DNA from: Hirudo medicinalis
Taxonomy: Eukaryota > Annelida > Clitellata > Hirudinida > Hirudinidae
Length of the DNA stretch: 64,000 nucleotides
NCBI GenBank assembly: GCA_011800805.1
Contig: MPNW01000141.1
Coordinates: 43,730-107,729, forward strand
Reading direction: 5' to 3'
Shown: positions 36,601-49,365 of the stretch, one piece after another
Layout of the letters: each line of letters begins with the position of its first letter
Numbering within the stretch: position 1 is the first letter of the stretch
The notes under the pieces: generated by a model
The model's input: only the letters and a program-made list of their open reading frames with translations
What the model was told of the DNA's origin: nothing
Databases searched by the model: none
Translations under genes and position numbers: made by a program

Positions 36601-39600
36601 TTGTCTCATAACCCTTCTTCAGCAGATCAAAATCATTCAATTCTTGACCTTGGTTTGAGATTTGACATTTCATCATGTCATTTTCCTGTTTTAGACTTTG
36701 AATCTCACCTTTAAGATTTGCCTCTAATTCTAAACATAACCTCAGTTGTTGATCTTTTTCATCAAGTTTATTACTCAGATCATCATTTAGAGTCTTGGCA
36801 TCATGGAGATTGTTCAGTTCCTCAGTGACTTTTTGAATAATATCTCCCTGCTCTGTTGTTTTAGATAGCAGTAGATGACATTTTTCTCCCAATATTTCAA
36901 GAGTCTTAGCAGATTTTTGCAATTCATCTTTCATTTGTTCTTCCTTTTCAATGAATAAGGCTCTCTCATTTTCATGCTTCTGTTCAATGTCAACAACTCT
37001 TTCTTGTAACTCTGCCATTTGCTCTGATTTCAATTTGAGACTGTTGATCAGTTCCATGTGAGATTTCTCTGTAATTAATCTTTGAGATTTCAATTCAGTG
37101 ACCTCTTTGTTGAGACTTAAATGCTCTGAACTTAAACTTGCAAAGGCATTTTCTGAATTCATCAAGTCAGTCCTAAACGTCTGCACTTCATTCGCCAGTT
37201 TTACAGCTAATGTCTCACTTTTCTTAAGAAGTCCATCCTTCTCAGACAATTCATTGCTGACTTTCTGCAAAGTTGATTCCAAGTGGCTAATTTCTCCCTG
37301 CATATGATCAATTTCTTGAACTTTTCTTTGGATTTGACAGCCAAGTTGCTTCAAAGAATGAGATGACTCTCTTGACAGCTGCTCAAACTTTTCATTGCTT
37401 TCTGTCAAGCTGGCTTCTAAAGAATTGATTACGTCGTTTTTATTCACCAATTGACATTCAAGCTCATTATTTGCAGCCTTAATCATCTCCTTGACATTTT
37501 CTAGAGAACTCAATTTCTCAGTAAGATCCCTGACATCACTCAGCAATGTTTCTCTTTCACTTCTCAAAGAAGTCAAAACTCCCTCAACCTCAGAGTTCTT
37601 AGTTTTTTCCATTTCCAGCAGCAGGAGTAAATCTTTGTATTTTGATTCTAACTCCCGTGACTCCTTTAATTTCAAGGCCTCAGCATGTCTCAAGTCTTCA
37701 GCAGACTGCTCACTTGCTTTCAAATCATCTCTCAATTCCTCAATGTTTCCTTCTAACATCAAGATTTTCTCCAACTTACTCTGAAGATTAAATTTCAGAT
37801 TTTCCATTTCACCTCTAAGACAGTTCAGTGACTCCATCTTCTCCACAATGCATGACTCAAGGGAAGTATTTGAATTTTCCAAGGTTTCTACTTTCAAATT
37901 TGTAACTTTTACTTCATCAAGTAGCAACTGAATTTTTGCCTCAGATTTGATGTTGATCTCTTGCAGTCCAGTTCTCTCTGAAACTAAGCTTTTAATTTCC
38001 TTATGTAAAGTAGAATTGGCCATCAATAGCTCTCTTTCCAGTTCTTCAGAGGCAAGTTCCTTCTCTTCCAACTGCTTCTGAAGATCATTGATCTTGTTTT
38101 TCAGGTCTTCTTCAATGATGTTGCCTAGACATTCTGCACTTTCTGGGAGCCAGCCTAAAATCAGCCAATAAAATATTCTGTCACAGCTAATTTGTAACAA
38201 AAGCAAATTATAGAGAAAAAGATGTATTTGAATAACATAATACTAACTTCTTTCATGCTGTGACTTCACAGAATTGATTTTCTCCCTGTAGCATTCTCTC
38301 TCACTTTCCAAAGTACTACTCAGAGATTGAACTTCAAATTGAAGTTCTTCCATGCACCTCTTGTAATGTTTTTCCTTAATCTTAACAAACCAACAATAAT
38401 TTAACAAAAAACACATCCATTAGATGCTCAAGCTTAAATATCCCAACGATAACTTACCCTGAGCTCATCATTATCAAATTTTGTTCTTGAAAGCACTTCT
38501 TCCATGCCCTTATACTTCTCCAGTGTTTCCTGCAGTTTCCTCCATTGGTGGACCTCTTTCCAAACATCTTCATTCTCCTTCTCCAGAAATGTATTCCTGG
38601 CTTTAAATTCTTCAAGTTCTGTGAACATGCTTTCATATCTGGAAGATTGAGCAAGTTTGTTAGTGGCAATATTTTATGTACATATATATGCCAATCTAAA
38701 CTATGAAATGCCAATAAAATAACAAATCCATGAACTCTAACAAGTTAAGTTGACATCTGCACATATTTACTTAGCTAAAAAACAACATCATAATAAGCAC
38801 ATCTCTATAAAAACATATTGGCAATCTTCAAAGATCAGATTCTTGATTCAATTACAAGCAATCATCATTGCATAAGAATTATTAATTATCTTGATTGGCT
38901 TTAGGTTATTAATTCAAAACACTGGTTCAAAATGCATTCATATTGCTTTCAAAACCGATCACCACTTAATTAACATTATGAAAAGCTGAAAATTAACAGC
39001 AAGCCCATAAAATTTTCTTGGAAATCTGAACCTTCTTAGAATAGTTCAATTATATAGTTCAAGTATATGGCACTGTAAGCACTCACTCATTTATTCCTAA
39101 TGAAATCTAGGTGAACATGATACAGTATGACTGTTTCCTTATCATTGCTTGCAGGAATACAACCACCATTTCCAGTAATCACTTGATCACAAACCTGCAT
39201 TTCAATTCCATGACCTTCTCTTCATGAGCCTTCCTTAGATCTGACATTTCTCTCAAGTACAAGATTTGATCTTCCTTCATTTCCTTTGCTGTTTTCTCCA
39301 TGAATATGATCTTGTCCTCCAATTTACTGATCACTTCAGCTGAAAAGTAAAAACCATTTGATTAGCAAAACAATCCACCTTTTAAGATCAAATGTCATGC
39401 TTCATTCACCTTTGCTATCTATCAAGTCTTCTTTGAGCTGAAGTTCGGCCTCTATCTCACTCCTCAAATTCTTTTCCTTTGTCAGTTTCTGTTCAAATTG
39501 GCAAATCCTATGATGTCTCATCCTCAGCTTGTGAAGAAAACAAGTAAACATAATAAATAATTTAAATGAGTGCCTTTGCACTCACTGAATGTTCATAATT

Positions 39601-41554
39601 ATATAATTGTTGCAGATAAAATATACTTCACTACTATCGTTTATCAAACCCTTACTCTTGATACCAATTCGGCACGATAAACAATATCTCAAATATTTGT
39701 GAATCTCGAGTCGATAATCAACTACAGATTGGTTTACAATCACAAATTAAAACCAAACTGTTGTAGTAAGTACGCTTCCTTAAGCCCGACCCCAAATGTC
39801 TAATGTTTATGTTTGGTATTCTATGGCAAATAAAAGTTCCTTCCTTGGAGTTGTATTACCATTGTGGTGATAGGTACGTCTGCCACCTCGTCATTAACAC
39901 GTGGCGAGCCGCAAACAACGGCAACGGATCCTGGTCGAAAACAATCGAACCTATAAATCATTCCCAAGGGCAGATTTCTTTCGAATGTTGAAACCAACCT
40001 GGGGTGAAATTGGATTTCCTTAGCACCTTGGAAGTGACAGGGGTTGAAGCATCCATGGGACTTTCAATTCTTTGAGGCGTGACATGCACTTCAATAAATT
40101 ATTGGTCATATTTATAGCAATGGCCTCAAATGCTTTAAAGTAGAAATAATTACATCCGTCCATTGTATCGAGCATGAGGCCATCATAGAAATTTGCTGCC
40201 ATGTCATGGAGATGTCTGCAATCCTTGAAAGCATGACCCATGACAAACAGTATCAAGTTCTGGTTGTGGGTGTTCAAAGTAAGTGATGGGGCTGTGAAAC
40301 ATCGACTCAGAGGAGACTTCACTCCTACGGCCAGAACCAATAGGAGAAACTGAAAACAATCTTCTCATAAGCACACATTTAACAAACTTATCTGATCTCG
40401 AAGACGTCTATTGAACTAATGTTGCTTATTCTAATTTGGACAAAGCTTTCAACTTTGAATAGCTTAAATCTTGTCAAAAAAGCTTACTTATGTTACTAAA
40501 ATGCTGATATATCAGAAAGCTTAAAATGGAGAATAGGAAAGCATTAATGCATCATCATGGAAGCTTTCTGAAGATTAGAAATGAAGACAAATCCTCACCT
40601 TCGTTAATTCTGTTTCATCTCCATTCAGGGCAAGATTTAAATCCAACTTTTCCATAACTTCAATTGTGAACATTTCTGTTTAAATGATGAAGTTAACTAT
40701 TAATTAATTAATAAAAATTACCTTATAATTATTATTTTAATAACAATATCATAATTAATATAGAATAATTTCCTTAGAAGGAAATGCTTTATGTATAATC
40801 CTTGCTGTACAGTTTATTGAAATAAATACATCATAAACACTAAAAAGATTTCACTGCTGCAGTAAATACTCATGAATCATATTGTATCCAGAATAAAAGT
40901 TTTAAAAAAGTCACAATTAAATTAAATAAAGGCAAATTCATCAAAATTGTTTATGAAAAAAAGTTAAAGGATGTATAGTACTTTCAAGAATATTGTAAGC
41001 CTCATCAAGTGATGCTTTAGAGATGTCATATTCTTCATAATCATCTTCTGGTGACCTAGAATAAAGCAATTCGAAATTGCCTCTAGATGTTTGAAAGATA
41101 GAGTGAAAATTAATCGACAATAGACAAGTGAAATACATTAAATCTTTGAATTTAATATTATTGATAGTGTTAGAATATTATTAAATAGTGTAAACTTTTA
41201 ACCTAAAGTTATATTCTTAATTGTATATGTCCCTGAGAAAATCTACCCTAAATAGCTTTGTAAATAATAGATGTTGGACTCTTCGACCCTTGATATTTAA
41301 TCTTAATCTTAAATACATAATGCACTGAATTATCAGAAAATGTTAATTAAACTCACCTTTGAGCTATACTCAACATTCTACAAAATATTTGACCATCTCG
41401 CAAACTTTGAAACGATGACACAGTTTCTTCTAATACAGCTCCAGCCTTATTGTTACAAAATTAAGCTTAAGCAAGCGATTAACTTCAAAACAAAGTTGTT
41501 CAAACTCACCCAGTTTAGCATTGCACGACCTTTTTCAACATTTAATTTCGGCAT
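33604..41554 (-). CDS. NUMA1: NuMA-like spindle-pole coiled-coil protein
   Basis: About 1,461 residues. Minus exons: 41510-41554, 41357-41445, 40982-41082, 40599-40675, 40154-40349, 40027-40088, 39410-39527, 39195-39339, 38458-38638, 38248-38374 (or 38380), 35777-38154, 35590-35653, 34693-34813, 34578-34600, 33974-34422, 33826-33897, 33604-33741. NuMA links dynein and LGN/Gai at the cortex and focuses microtubules at spindle poles. Evidence: a hook/CH-like N-terminus (KGRAMLNW, SLRDGQIFCRML, FLLLVLAVGVKSPL), then an SPM-TP linker as in vertebrate NuMA. An uninterrupted heptad coiled coil follows, mostly in one 2.4-kb exon. Near residue 1340 is the NLM motif shared by NuMA, LIN-5 and Mud (RRRNTLCLPHLKSSYALEQ), then a basic tail. 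It is shorter than human NuMA (about 2,100). The 65-base intron 40089-40153 and the donors at 40026 and 34577 were chosen by phase; alternatives exist. Confidence 0.88.
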
Positions 41555-43373
41555 TTTTTCTAAAATCTCACAAAGGGTTATCTTAGGAGACTTTTAGAAT
41601 TTTAAAGTTATATTCCCTTAAACGAAATTCTAGACCCAAAAAATGTTCAAACAATAGTCCTTGATGTAAACATCTCTTCAAATTTTTAAATAAAGTGCCA
41701 AAATCTTTTCCGGCTTATTAAATTGACAAAGCCACAAATCTCTTAATTTATAATCACAATTTAAATTAAAATATTTAATAAACATTAGATAATTAAATTG
41801 AGTAATTATTAATTTTAGCCTGAGGAGCCACTTCTTAACGTTAATCAACTAATCAAGTAATTATGTTTATAGAGTTTATGCAACTTGTAAATAATAAACT
41901 AATTTGACAAATGAAAAGTATCGCAAATAAATGCATTCGCGTGCTGAATTATTTAACTCCTTTGGGGCCGTCCATAAATTATGTCAACAAAATGGTGGGG
42001 GGGGAGTTTCAAAAAGTTTGACAATTATTGACGAGGGAGAAGGGGGGATTTAAGATTAATTGACGTCAAAAGTTATTTTTATGATAAAAATCTAAATTTT
42101 AACAGATGGATTTATCATATTACTGTTAGTCTTTCAGTAGTCATTGCTTGAACAGATTTGCAAATTCTGTAACCTCAATGTTGCTTCACAAGCATGGCCG
42201 CTTTGAGGGGGTCAAGTGCCAAAGGGCCTGGTAATTTTTAGGGGTCCGCCCGGGTTTTAAAATATTGAAATTTAACAATCATGACTTTTTTTGGCTTTTC
42301 CATTACCAAATTGACATGACATGACATATGGGCCCTCGGTCTCTATCCCTTCGAAGCACTGCCTAAGCGCCCGAAATTTCTGTCGGCAGCCCTGTATACA
42401 CAAGTCATGTTAACGAAACATGTTCAACAGCTCCGACAATGCGATCATTGGCACAACTTAACTTGTTTATCAACAAAAAACTTTCAGACAATTCGAGTGG
42501 CTGCTAAACGACAGAAAGAGCCGATGGCAATTATTGAACACAAGATGTTCTGATATTTTGTGAGCTGAATGGTTAGATGAATATGATGTTGATTTTGTCT
42601 GGCTTACCAGTTCAATAAAATGATGGAAATGATGAATCCGATACTATGTTTGTTGTTATAATAGAGGAACATTTGACTTTCCCGTGGGAAGATAATAGAA
42701 GCTGACATTAACAAATTGACAATAATATTCAGTCTAACAATTATTTTATTTACTTTTATAATAAAATTGTCGCAAATTCAAAGTTTTACAAGGTACAAAT
42801 TAAAAATTGTATAAAGCATTTTTATTGGGGATTGTCAGTGTTTTGACGTAATTTTGATAGGGGGTCTTTAAAGTTTGACAATTGTTGACAAGGAGGAAGA
42901 ATGGGGGTCAAAAATTACATTAAATTTGTTGACCCCTTTGTCGATCTTTGCTGATTTCAATAAACCGAACGGTTAATTAATTAAATGCGACTGAATCATT
43001 CTGAGTTATGATTAGCTGCAGGTTAATGACACTGGTCTATAATTTTAAATTGAAGAATTATTTCATTTTATTCATAATTTATTATTGTACAAATGTGGCT
43101 ATCAGAATAGTCGCAGACATTAGTCACTTAACTTAATGAATAGTTTTAAAATTTAACCTAAATAATATTCAAACTGAAATTGAAACTTGTTTGAATAACA
43201 TTTTAACATAGGAATACTAACACTATCAACAATTTAAATAACAATCTATTTAGTCACTAGGAATAGTAATAAAAACCCCTGTTTATATTGAGAATAACGC
43301 AGACTTTAACTTGTAATATGTAGATTAACTTTTATCGACTTGCGGCTTGCTTGTTTAGTTGATTCTGGTGGAG
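41555..43373. other. divergent NuMA/COQ4 upstream region with repeats
   Basis: Outside the repeat remnants listed next, I see no coding sequence. The promoters of both divergent genes must lie here. Confidence 0.55.
41957..42960. mobile_element. degenerate DNA-transposon/MITE remnants
   Basis: The left part starts with ggggccgtccataaattatg, a terminus common in invertebrate DNA transposons. It contains aaagtttgacaattattgac followed by a G-rich run. A second copy of that segment (aaagtttgacaattgttgac plus a G-rich run) is at about 42869-42915. The stretch between (42190-42400) has several GGG/CCC-rich blocks unlike its surroundings. The assignment to DNA transposons is inference from the terminus. 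No transposase frame is visible. Confidence 0.45.
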
Positions 43374-44602
43374 ATGGCTCTTCGTTTTTTGAATCCAACT
43401 GCGAGGAAACTTTTTAACTTTAAAGGAATATATGGTTTGATTGTTTGCCGCCAGCACTTATATTAACTCAATATTCAGTGTATTACTTTGTTTTTAAGAG
43501 CTCTCACGATTTATTAGCCAAGATGTTTTTTCTCATGAGCTTTATCCTGGTCATATTCCAACAAATCATTTTCAAAAGTTATTGCTGGCTGTCGGTTCAT
43601 CAGCGTTGACCATTATGAATCCAAGCAGAGGAGGTTCTTTGAATATTATTTTCCTGACTTAGATCACGTAGACATTGTAATTTAGTCTCACTTTGTTTAT
43701 ACCAAATATTTGGTAAATATTAGACATGTTTGCATCTTGATGGAAATAATGAATAAAATGGCTTGATCCCAATGGCAGATATGCTTGCAACTTTCGGCGA
43801 GACATCTGGTGAATGGGCTCTCAAAAGGATGAAGGTGAGGATGGAAAAGGATAAAGTCGGCAGGCAAATACTCAAGTACTTTTTCATAAAATGTGTTTTA
43901 TCACAAAGTATTGGGATGATTTGATTTATCTCTATCTAAGGGAAAAACCAATAATCAATTCGAAAACTATCAACTTGGAGGAGCTAAAGAATTTACCAGA
44001 AGGAACACTTGGCCGGACTTATTTTGATTGGCTTAAGCCTAATGTAGGTAGCATCTAGAAATTATTGCATGTCCATGTTCATTGAAGATCATTTGTAATG
44101 CATTGACTTATATGCAGCAAGCCCACCCTGATGAAAGACTTCCCGTAGAATTTGTTGATGATGTTGAGCTTGCATATATCATGAGAAGATACAGAGAAAT
44201 ACATGATATAACCCATGTGGTCTTGGGAATGAATACAAATATGATTGGGGAAGTTGCAGTGAAGGTTTTTGAAGGAATTCAAACTGGTCTCCCTATGTGT
44301 GTTTCGGGGGGAATATTGGGCACATTAAGACTTGGGCCAAAGTAAGACTTTGCAGAATTAAATGTCACTAATTGTTTACTATGTTTCATTGTTTCTTTTG
44401 TAGGCATAGAAAATTATATTTTGAGACTCATTTCTTATGGGCTATAAGACAAGGGCTTAATGCTACATTGTTTATGAATGTTTACTTTGAAAAGCATTGG
44501 GAAATGAAGATGGAGGATCTGAGGAGAATGTTGAATGTTGAAACTCCTCCCATAACACCAAAGAAGAGGGATGTTTATTATGTAAAAAACACTGCAGTGT
44601 GA
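43374..44602 (+). CDS. COQ4: ubiquinone biosynthesis protein COQ4, mitochondrial
   Basis: Complete, about 272 residues. Exons: 43374-43434, 43499-43633, 43779-43875, 43941-44043, 44118-44341, 44404-44602. All in phase. It acts on the matrix face of the inner mitochondrial membrane in the CoQ synthome, where recent work assigns it C1 oxidative decarboxylation. The N-terminus ([18 protein letters not shown]) is a basic, acid-free targeting sequence. The body follows the family: [69 protein letters not shown]. The metal-binding motif [10 protein letters not shown] (HDxxH) lies near residue 160, followed by [18 protein letters not shown]. Length matches human COQ4 (265). Its start codon faces that of NuMA, 1.8 kb away. 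Confidence 0.96.
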
Positions 44603-46943
44603 TTTTCAAATGTTTAATGTGGGTTTAGGTTTATATTGTGTTTAATATTTTTGAAGTTTGTAATTTGTATCTGGGAAAAGCCATGTCAAATACACCATTG
44701 CTGTGTGGTCATATTTTGCTTTGAGTGTGTTTGTAACTATTACTAACTAACTTTAATATCGAAAGTGGATTACTGCATCTTGTAAACGTCAAAACTGTAA
44801 TTCGATTATAAAGGTAATGGAGTGATGATGAAAGATATTTTAAGTCAGAATTTTCGAGGATTTGAGCAGACAAGTACAATTTATTGAACATTCGCCTGGA
44901 GAAGTCACCTAGAGTTACACATCAAAGATCGATCTGGTTTGTGGTCGTAATGATTGCCAATCCTATCGAAGCTGTTTATGGCAAAGTATATATATTAATA
45001 TAACTGCCTGTAAATTTTACAGTTTTTAAGTTTTCTTAAAATAATAATAAGTGAACAAACATGGCCATGCGATCAACAGAATCGAACAAGTTTTAAAAAG
45101 GCATCTTGTAAAACTTTACTAAATCAGCACGTAACGAGTATGAGAAGACTCAACGGATCGAGGACTGTTAAGAAACGAAGTAAATAATACGATGTGTGTC
45201 TTATATCGAAATGGAATATCCAGAAGACTTTCCGATTTCTCAAGATATTCGAAAATCATTGTTGAAAATCATGTAAGTTATCCTTTGTAATATTATGACT
45301 TAATATTTACATAAAAGTAGCCAAGGCCTCTAGCTATTATTATTATTATTGTTGTTGTTGTTATTATTATAATTATTATTATTATTATTATTAGCTTGAC
45401 CCAAATTTAGAATCTTGTTTTAAAGAAGAAAATACATTAATTTTGTATTTAATTTTTTTGTTTGATCGACAGCAAGCTGACTTCTTAACCGAATATATGT
45501 ATGATACGTTTAGAAAAAACATTATGGCTTAAGGATTGTTCGCACCTCTCACAAGATAATAGTTGTTCAGCTTATCTGACTTTTAAAGAGGAAACTGTTG
45601 AGTTGGTGGATAAATACTTTGGAAGTTCAAACAGTTGTGATGTCAGTAAAATTCACAAGAGGAAGGCAAAACTTCTTTTCACCACAAATTTACGATCAGG
45701 ATCGCTATTATTAATGACAACTTTAAGCAAGAACAAAAAATTTTACAACTTAGAAATTGTTTTTAATCGTTTTTCAGCAGTTCCTACGCTTATATTATTA
45801 TTTTAAACTGTTTTAGTTTACAGGTAAACCATCCGCTGCTAACTCGCTAACTCAATTTGTAAACATTGGGCTTTATATCAGTGAGTTTATTTAGGTCATG
45901 AGTTTATTCGGTTCAGAATTGCTGATTAGAACTTCTTTTCTCGGAAAGGTGAGAAAATGAACCTTCGTCCCATTAATCGCCATTATGCTATTTAGCAAAG
46001 TTACACACTTAAAATATCATATCATACCACGTCAGAGTAAAACTACTTGATGTAAATTGTTTTAGTGATTCCAACAAAACATCCTAAACATGTTTTTAGG
46101 AGTTTTTGATATTTAATTTAAGATGTGAATAGAACTTCAACTATTTCCAAAGTGAAATTCGTTACACAAATTTTCTAGAATTAGCTAATGACTATTTTTT
46201 TCTGGTTATCAAAGTCTTTCATACTTCAGTGGGCAATTCAAGGATGTTGGTACTCAGACACAACTTCTGATTAAACTTAAAACATCACAATTGTTTCTAG
46301 GAGTGTGGGAAAACATTATTAAAGAGTATTAGCATTATAGACACCACCGCAGATTAGGCTTGGTCAGTTTATGCTTGACAGATAAATTGTTATTCTTTGA
46401 ATGGGCAAATTTGCATTTTGCTACAACCTTTAAAATGTAAATATAAATTGTACTTCATTTGTATAGCACCACATGCATAACATCATATGCACTTCTTGTT
46501 AGCCATTTCTATAGTGCTCCTTGTTTTAATGCTTTTGCTTTGTATATAACAGCTTGTTTGTTTAAATTTTTTAAATCCTTCACTCGTGGCAGTGCAGGCT
46601 GGGTTTTGAGCACAACACATATGACTGTTGCCATTAACACCTTATTTAGGAATGCAACCTAACGTCTTTAAAACTCTTACATTTGCTACTTCTTGAACAC
46701 TGCTTGGATCAGAGTTATGGCCCCATTTGATCAATTTTATAATTTTACTATTATTACTTCAGCCCCAAATTCGTTTGTTGATATTCTATTCCAATTTTTA
46801 GCAATTGATCTACCAGATTGAACTTGTTCTTAATTTCTCTTTGCGTGCAGAATCGGAAACATGATCTTCAATATAACATTAGATCAGAAGATATGGCATT
46901 TTTAACAAGCATTATTTAAGTGTGCAAGTTAGCTTAGAGGATT
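44603..46943. other. spacer with unresolved short open frames
   Basis: Contains the COQ4 3' UTR and an (ATT)n run near 45335-45392. An ATG frame at 45211-45272 (MEYPEDFPISQDIRKSLLKI) ends in a good donor (gtaagt). A downstream acceptor at 45470-45471 opens a natural-looking frame (QADFLTEYMYDTFRKNIMA, then stop), but the two are out of phase by one. Another open frame spans 45501-45806. None has a recognisable family. Confidence 0.4.
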
Positions 46944-49168
46944 ATGTTCCTGCGAGCAAAGGTAAAAGAAATGGTTGAGTTGTGTTTGTAGCATCCCAAG
47001 TGATCTTGTTCTTTATAAATGTTGTAGTGTCATCACATCCAAATCAGACACACAAAGCATAATTATTCAAAAGTTGCCTAAAAATAAATACCAATTCATA
47101 TAAACTCAGTCAATTTGAATAATTTTAACCTAGATTCCTTTGCTGACTAAGGCCACTTCAGATGACAATGATCCAACAGCTGGACATTTACTTAATGAAA
47201 TTAACAGTAAGATGTTTTCCAAAAGCAGTTCCTGTTTTATTTAATTTATTAAATGATTAAGAAGCTTTGAATGAAAATATGAGATACTAAAAATATACAT
47301 ACATATTGTACATCAGATTAGTGAAGAAATTTTAGTTAGGAAATCACAAAATTAATTATCTGATTGAATTCCAGAGCTCACATATGATAACGAAATAGTT
47401 TGCCAGGACATTATATTGTGGCTTAATGGAAGATTGAAACTAAATTCCTGCTCGGTCAAATTAAAAGTAAACATCTGTATTTCAACAAAACACGTTTTGG
47501 CACAAAGTGAAATGTGCTATATTCATTCATTAAGACGCTGAAGATAATGAAGCACCTGGTACTTAAAGGGCATGTAAATTTCAAAAAAATTCTGAGGAAG
47601 CAATCCAATGAAGTCTCAGAAGCATGCAGTGAGTATGATTCAATACTTGTACTTTTTAGATAACCTTTTCCAAGAACACATTCAATAGAAATGACAACAA
47701 AATAAGTTATAATGCAATGAAAATCAGCAACAATGAAAAACATAAACTTTCAACTTAAAACATTAATTTTTATTAGAATTTGGAGGAATACTAAAGTCAC
47801 TCGATGAATCATTGAGATGTTCTCAGGTCAGGAAAGAAGCCAATGTAAGATCGGCATGGCCGCAATTCCCTTCAACAGAGTTTTGAAACATTAATTAATG
47901 ATCATCTGTTATCCAAATGCAGGAACTCTTGGAAATGCTATACGCTTTCCATTGTGATGATAAGGATGAAGAAAAAAGTAACACTCAACTCCCACAGGGT
48001 AGCTTTAGTGGTTATATTTCAGTTCTTTATGCTTTGAACTATCTTCTTTCTTTTGGTTAAGCTTTGGTTGGCATGGGTCCATTTTCATCCAATAAGATGG
48101 TGGGCTTTGGAAGCTCAGTCAAATGTAAAGGTGGATGACTGTTTTGTTGATATAACCTCAAAGGCCATATTAATTATTATTCTCATTCAACAGAATCATT
48201 GTCAAACACAATCCTTCAGAGTGTCTCTGACTTTGCAGTTAAAGTTTCTGAGTTAAATTTTTCATCTAAGATAGATTTTTATGAAACAAGTGGCACACGA
48301 CTTATGAATTCAGGTTCCTATTTCATTTGTTCAAAATACAAAATAAAATTTATGAGATGCACAAAATCAGATACTTTCAAGTAATTAATAAATTTCAATT
48401 TATAGATGCTTGTAACAGTGACATCAATAATAAAAAGGGCCAAAAATCTGAAGAATATTGTACTGATAACTCAGGCAGGTTTGTAGCCCAGGATTATGAA
48501 TTTGATCTATTTGCAACAATATTCACATGACTTTTAAATAATTTTATCATTTCTGTTAAGTCCTGGAGACAAGTTCATTGAGGGAAATGATGAGATAAAC
48601 AATGAAAAAGGCATCATACATCAATTTGTGCAAGATTCAAAGAAATCAATTTTCAAAGCTAATCAAAAGTTCACACAAAAGTGAGCAGACATTTTGTAGA
48701 ATATATTGGTGTGCTTCATTTCAGGCAAAATATATGTGATGCTAAATTTATAGTTGTGGACAGGCAGATCTAAGTAAATTAATTCAAGTATTAGCTGATG
48801 GCCTAGAAGAAAACAATCAGGATTTAATTGTGAGATAATTTATCTAGTTCTGACATTCCAAACATGAAATAATGGGAGGTCTTTAATTCTTCAGGAGTAC
48901 TTAGTCATAATAGAAACCATGCATAGATACGGTGTGGTGAATTCTGAAGATTTGTATAAAAACTTGTTCTCAAAGCTCTCCCCACTTTGTCAAAATAGCA
49001 GAAATTCTGCTGTGAAGCTAAAGTCAAGAAAGGTGGGCAACAATGTGAGGACATTAACATAATGTTATTACATAATTTTATTTCTTTTAGATCTTGCTCA
49101 CACTGAAACACCTACCTCAAAGCAATCAAATATCTCTAGATCAGTTGCCATCAAATTCCAAGTGGTGA
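46944..49168 (+). CDS. TEPSIN: tepsin-like ENTH/VHS protein (AP-4 accessory)
   Basis: About 364 residues. Exons: 46944-46961, 47134-47206, 47375-47466, 47535-47628, 47777-47844, 47923-47998, 48062-48130, 48194-48313, 48406-48478, 48561-48680, 48754-48829, 48895-49032, 49091-49168. All in phase. Tepsin is an accessory protein of the AP-4 trans-Golgi coat. Its ENTH domain starts like this one: IPLLTKATSDDNDPTAGHLL, then LWLNGRLKLNSCSVKLKTLK, IMKHLVLKGH, KKILRKQSNEV and CSQVRKEANELLEML. A linker contains the family's GFG turn. A second VHS/ENTH-like helical domain (LSKLIQVLADGLEENN, ETMHRYGV, SAVKLKSRKILLTLKHLP) ends the protein. Missing: the two C-terminal AP-4 ear-binding peptides of vertebrate tepsin (LFxG and S-A-F-x-F-L-N types) are not seen; the protein stops right after the second domain. 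Confidence 0.82.
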
Positions 49169-49365
49169 CTTTAAAGACGAAGATAAAAGACCTATTTTCT
49201 ATAAGTCATTCAGTGTAAATTGATTCATTTGTTCTACTATAGTCACGCTTATTCAAAAATTAATATAAAAAACTTTTAAATTAATCATGAGGTGAGAAAA
49301 ATACTGATCATATCACAACAAGAAAAAGAATGTAACTCCTAACAAGATTTGGCACATCTTCCGCA

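Noticed and set aside
43740..43875. COQ4 start at the ATG beginning MADML near 43770
   Set aside because: That ATG lies partly before the acceptor at 43778. Two upstream exons give the targeting sequence and the conserved [11 protein letters not shown] block, so the start is at 43374.
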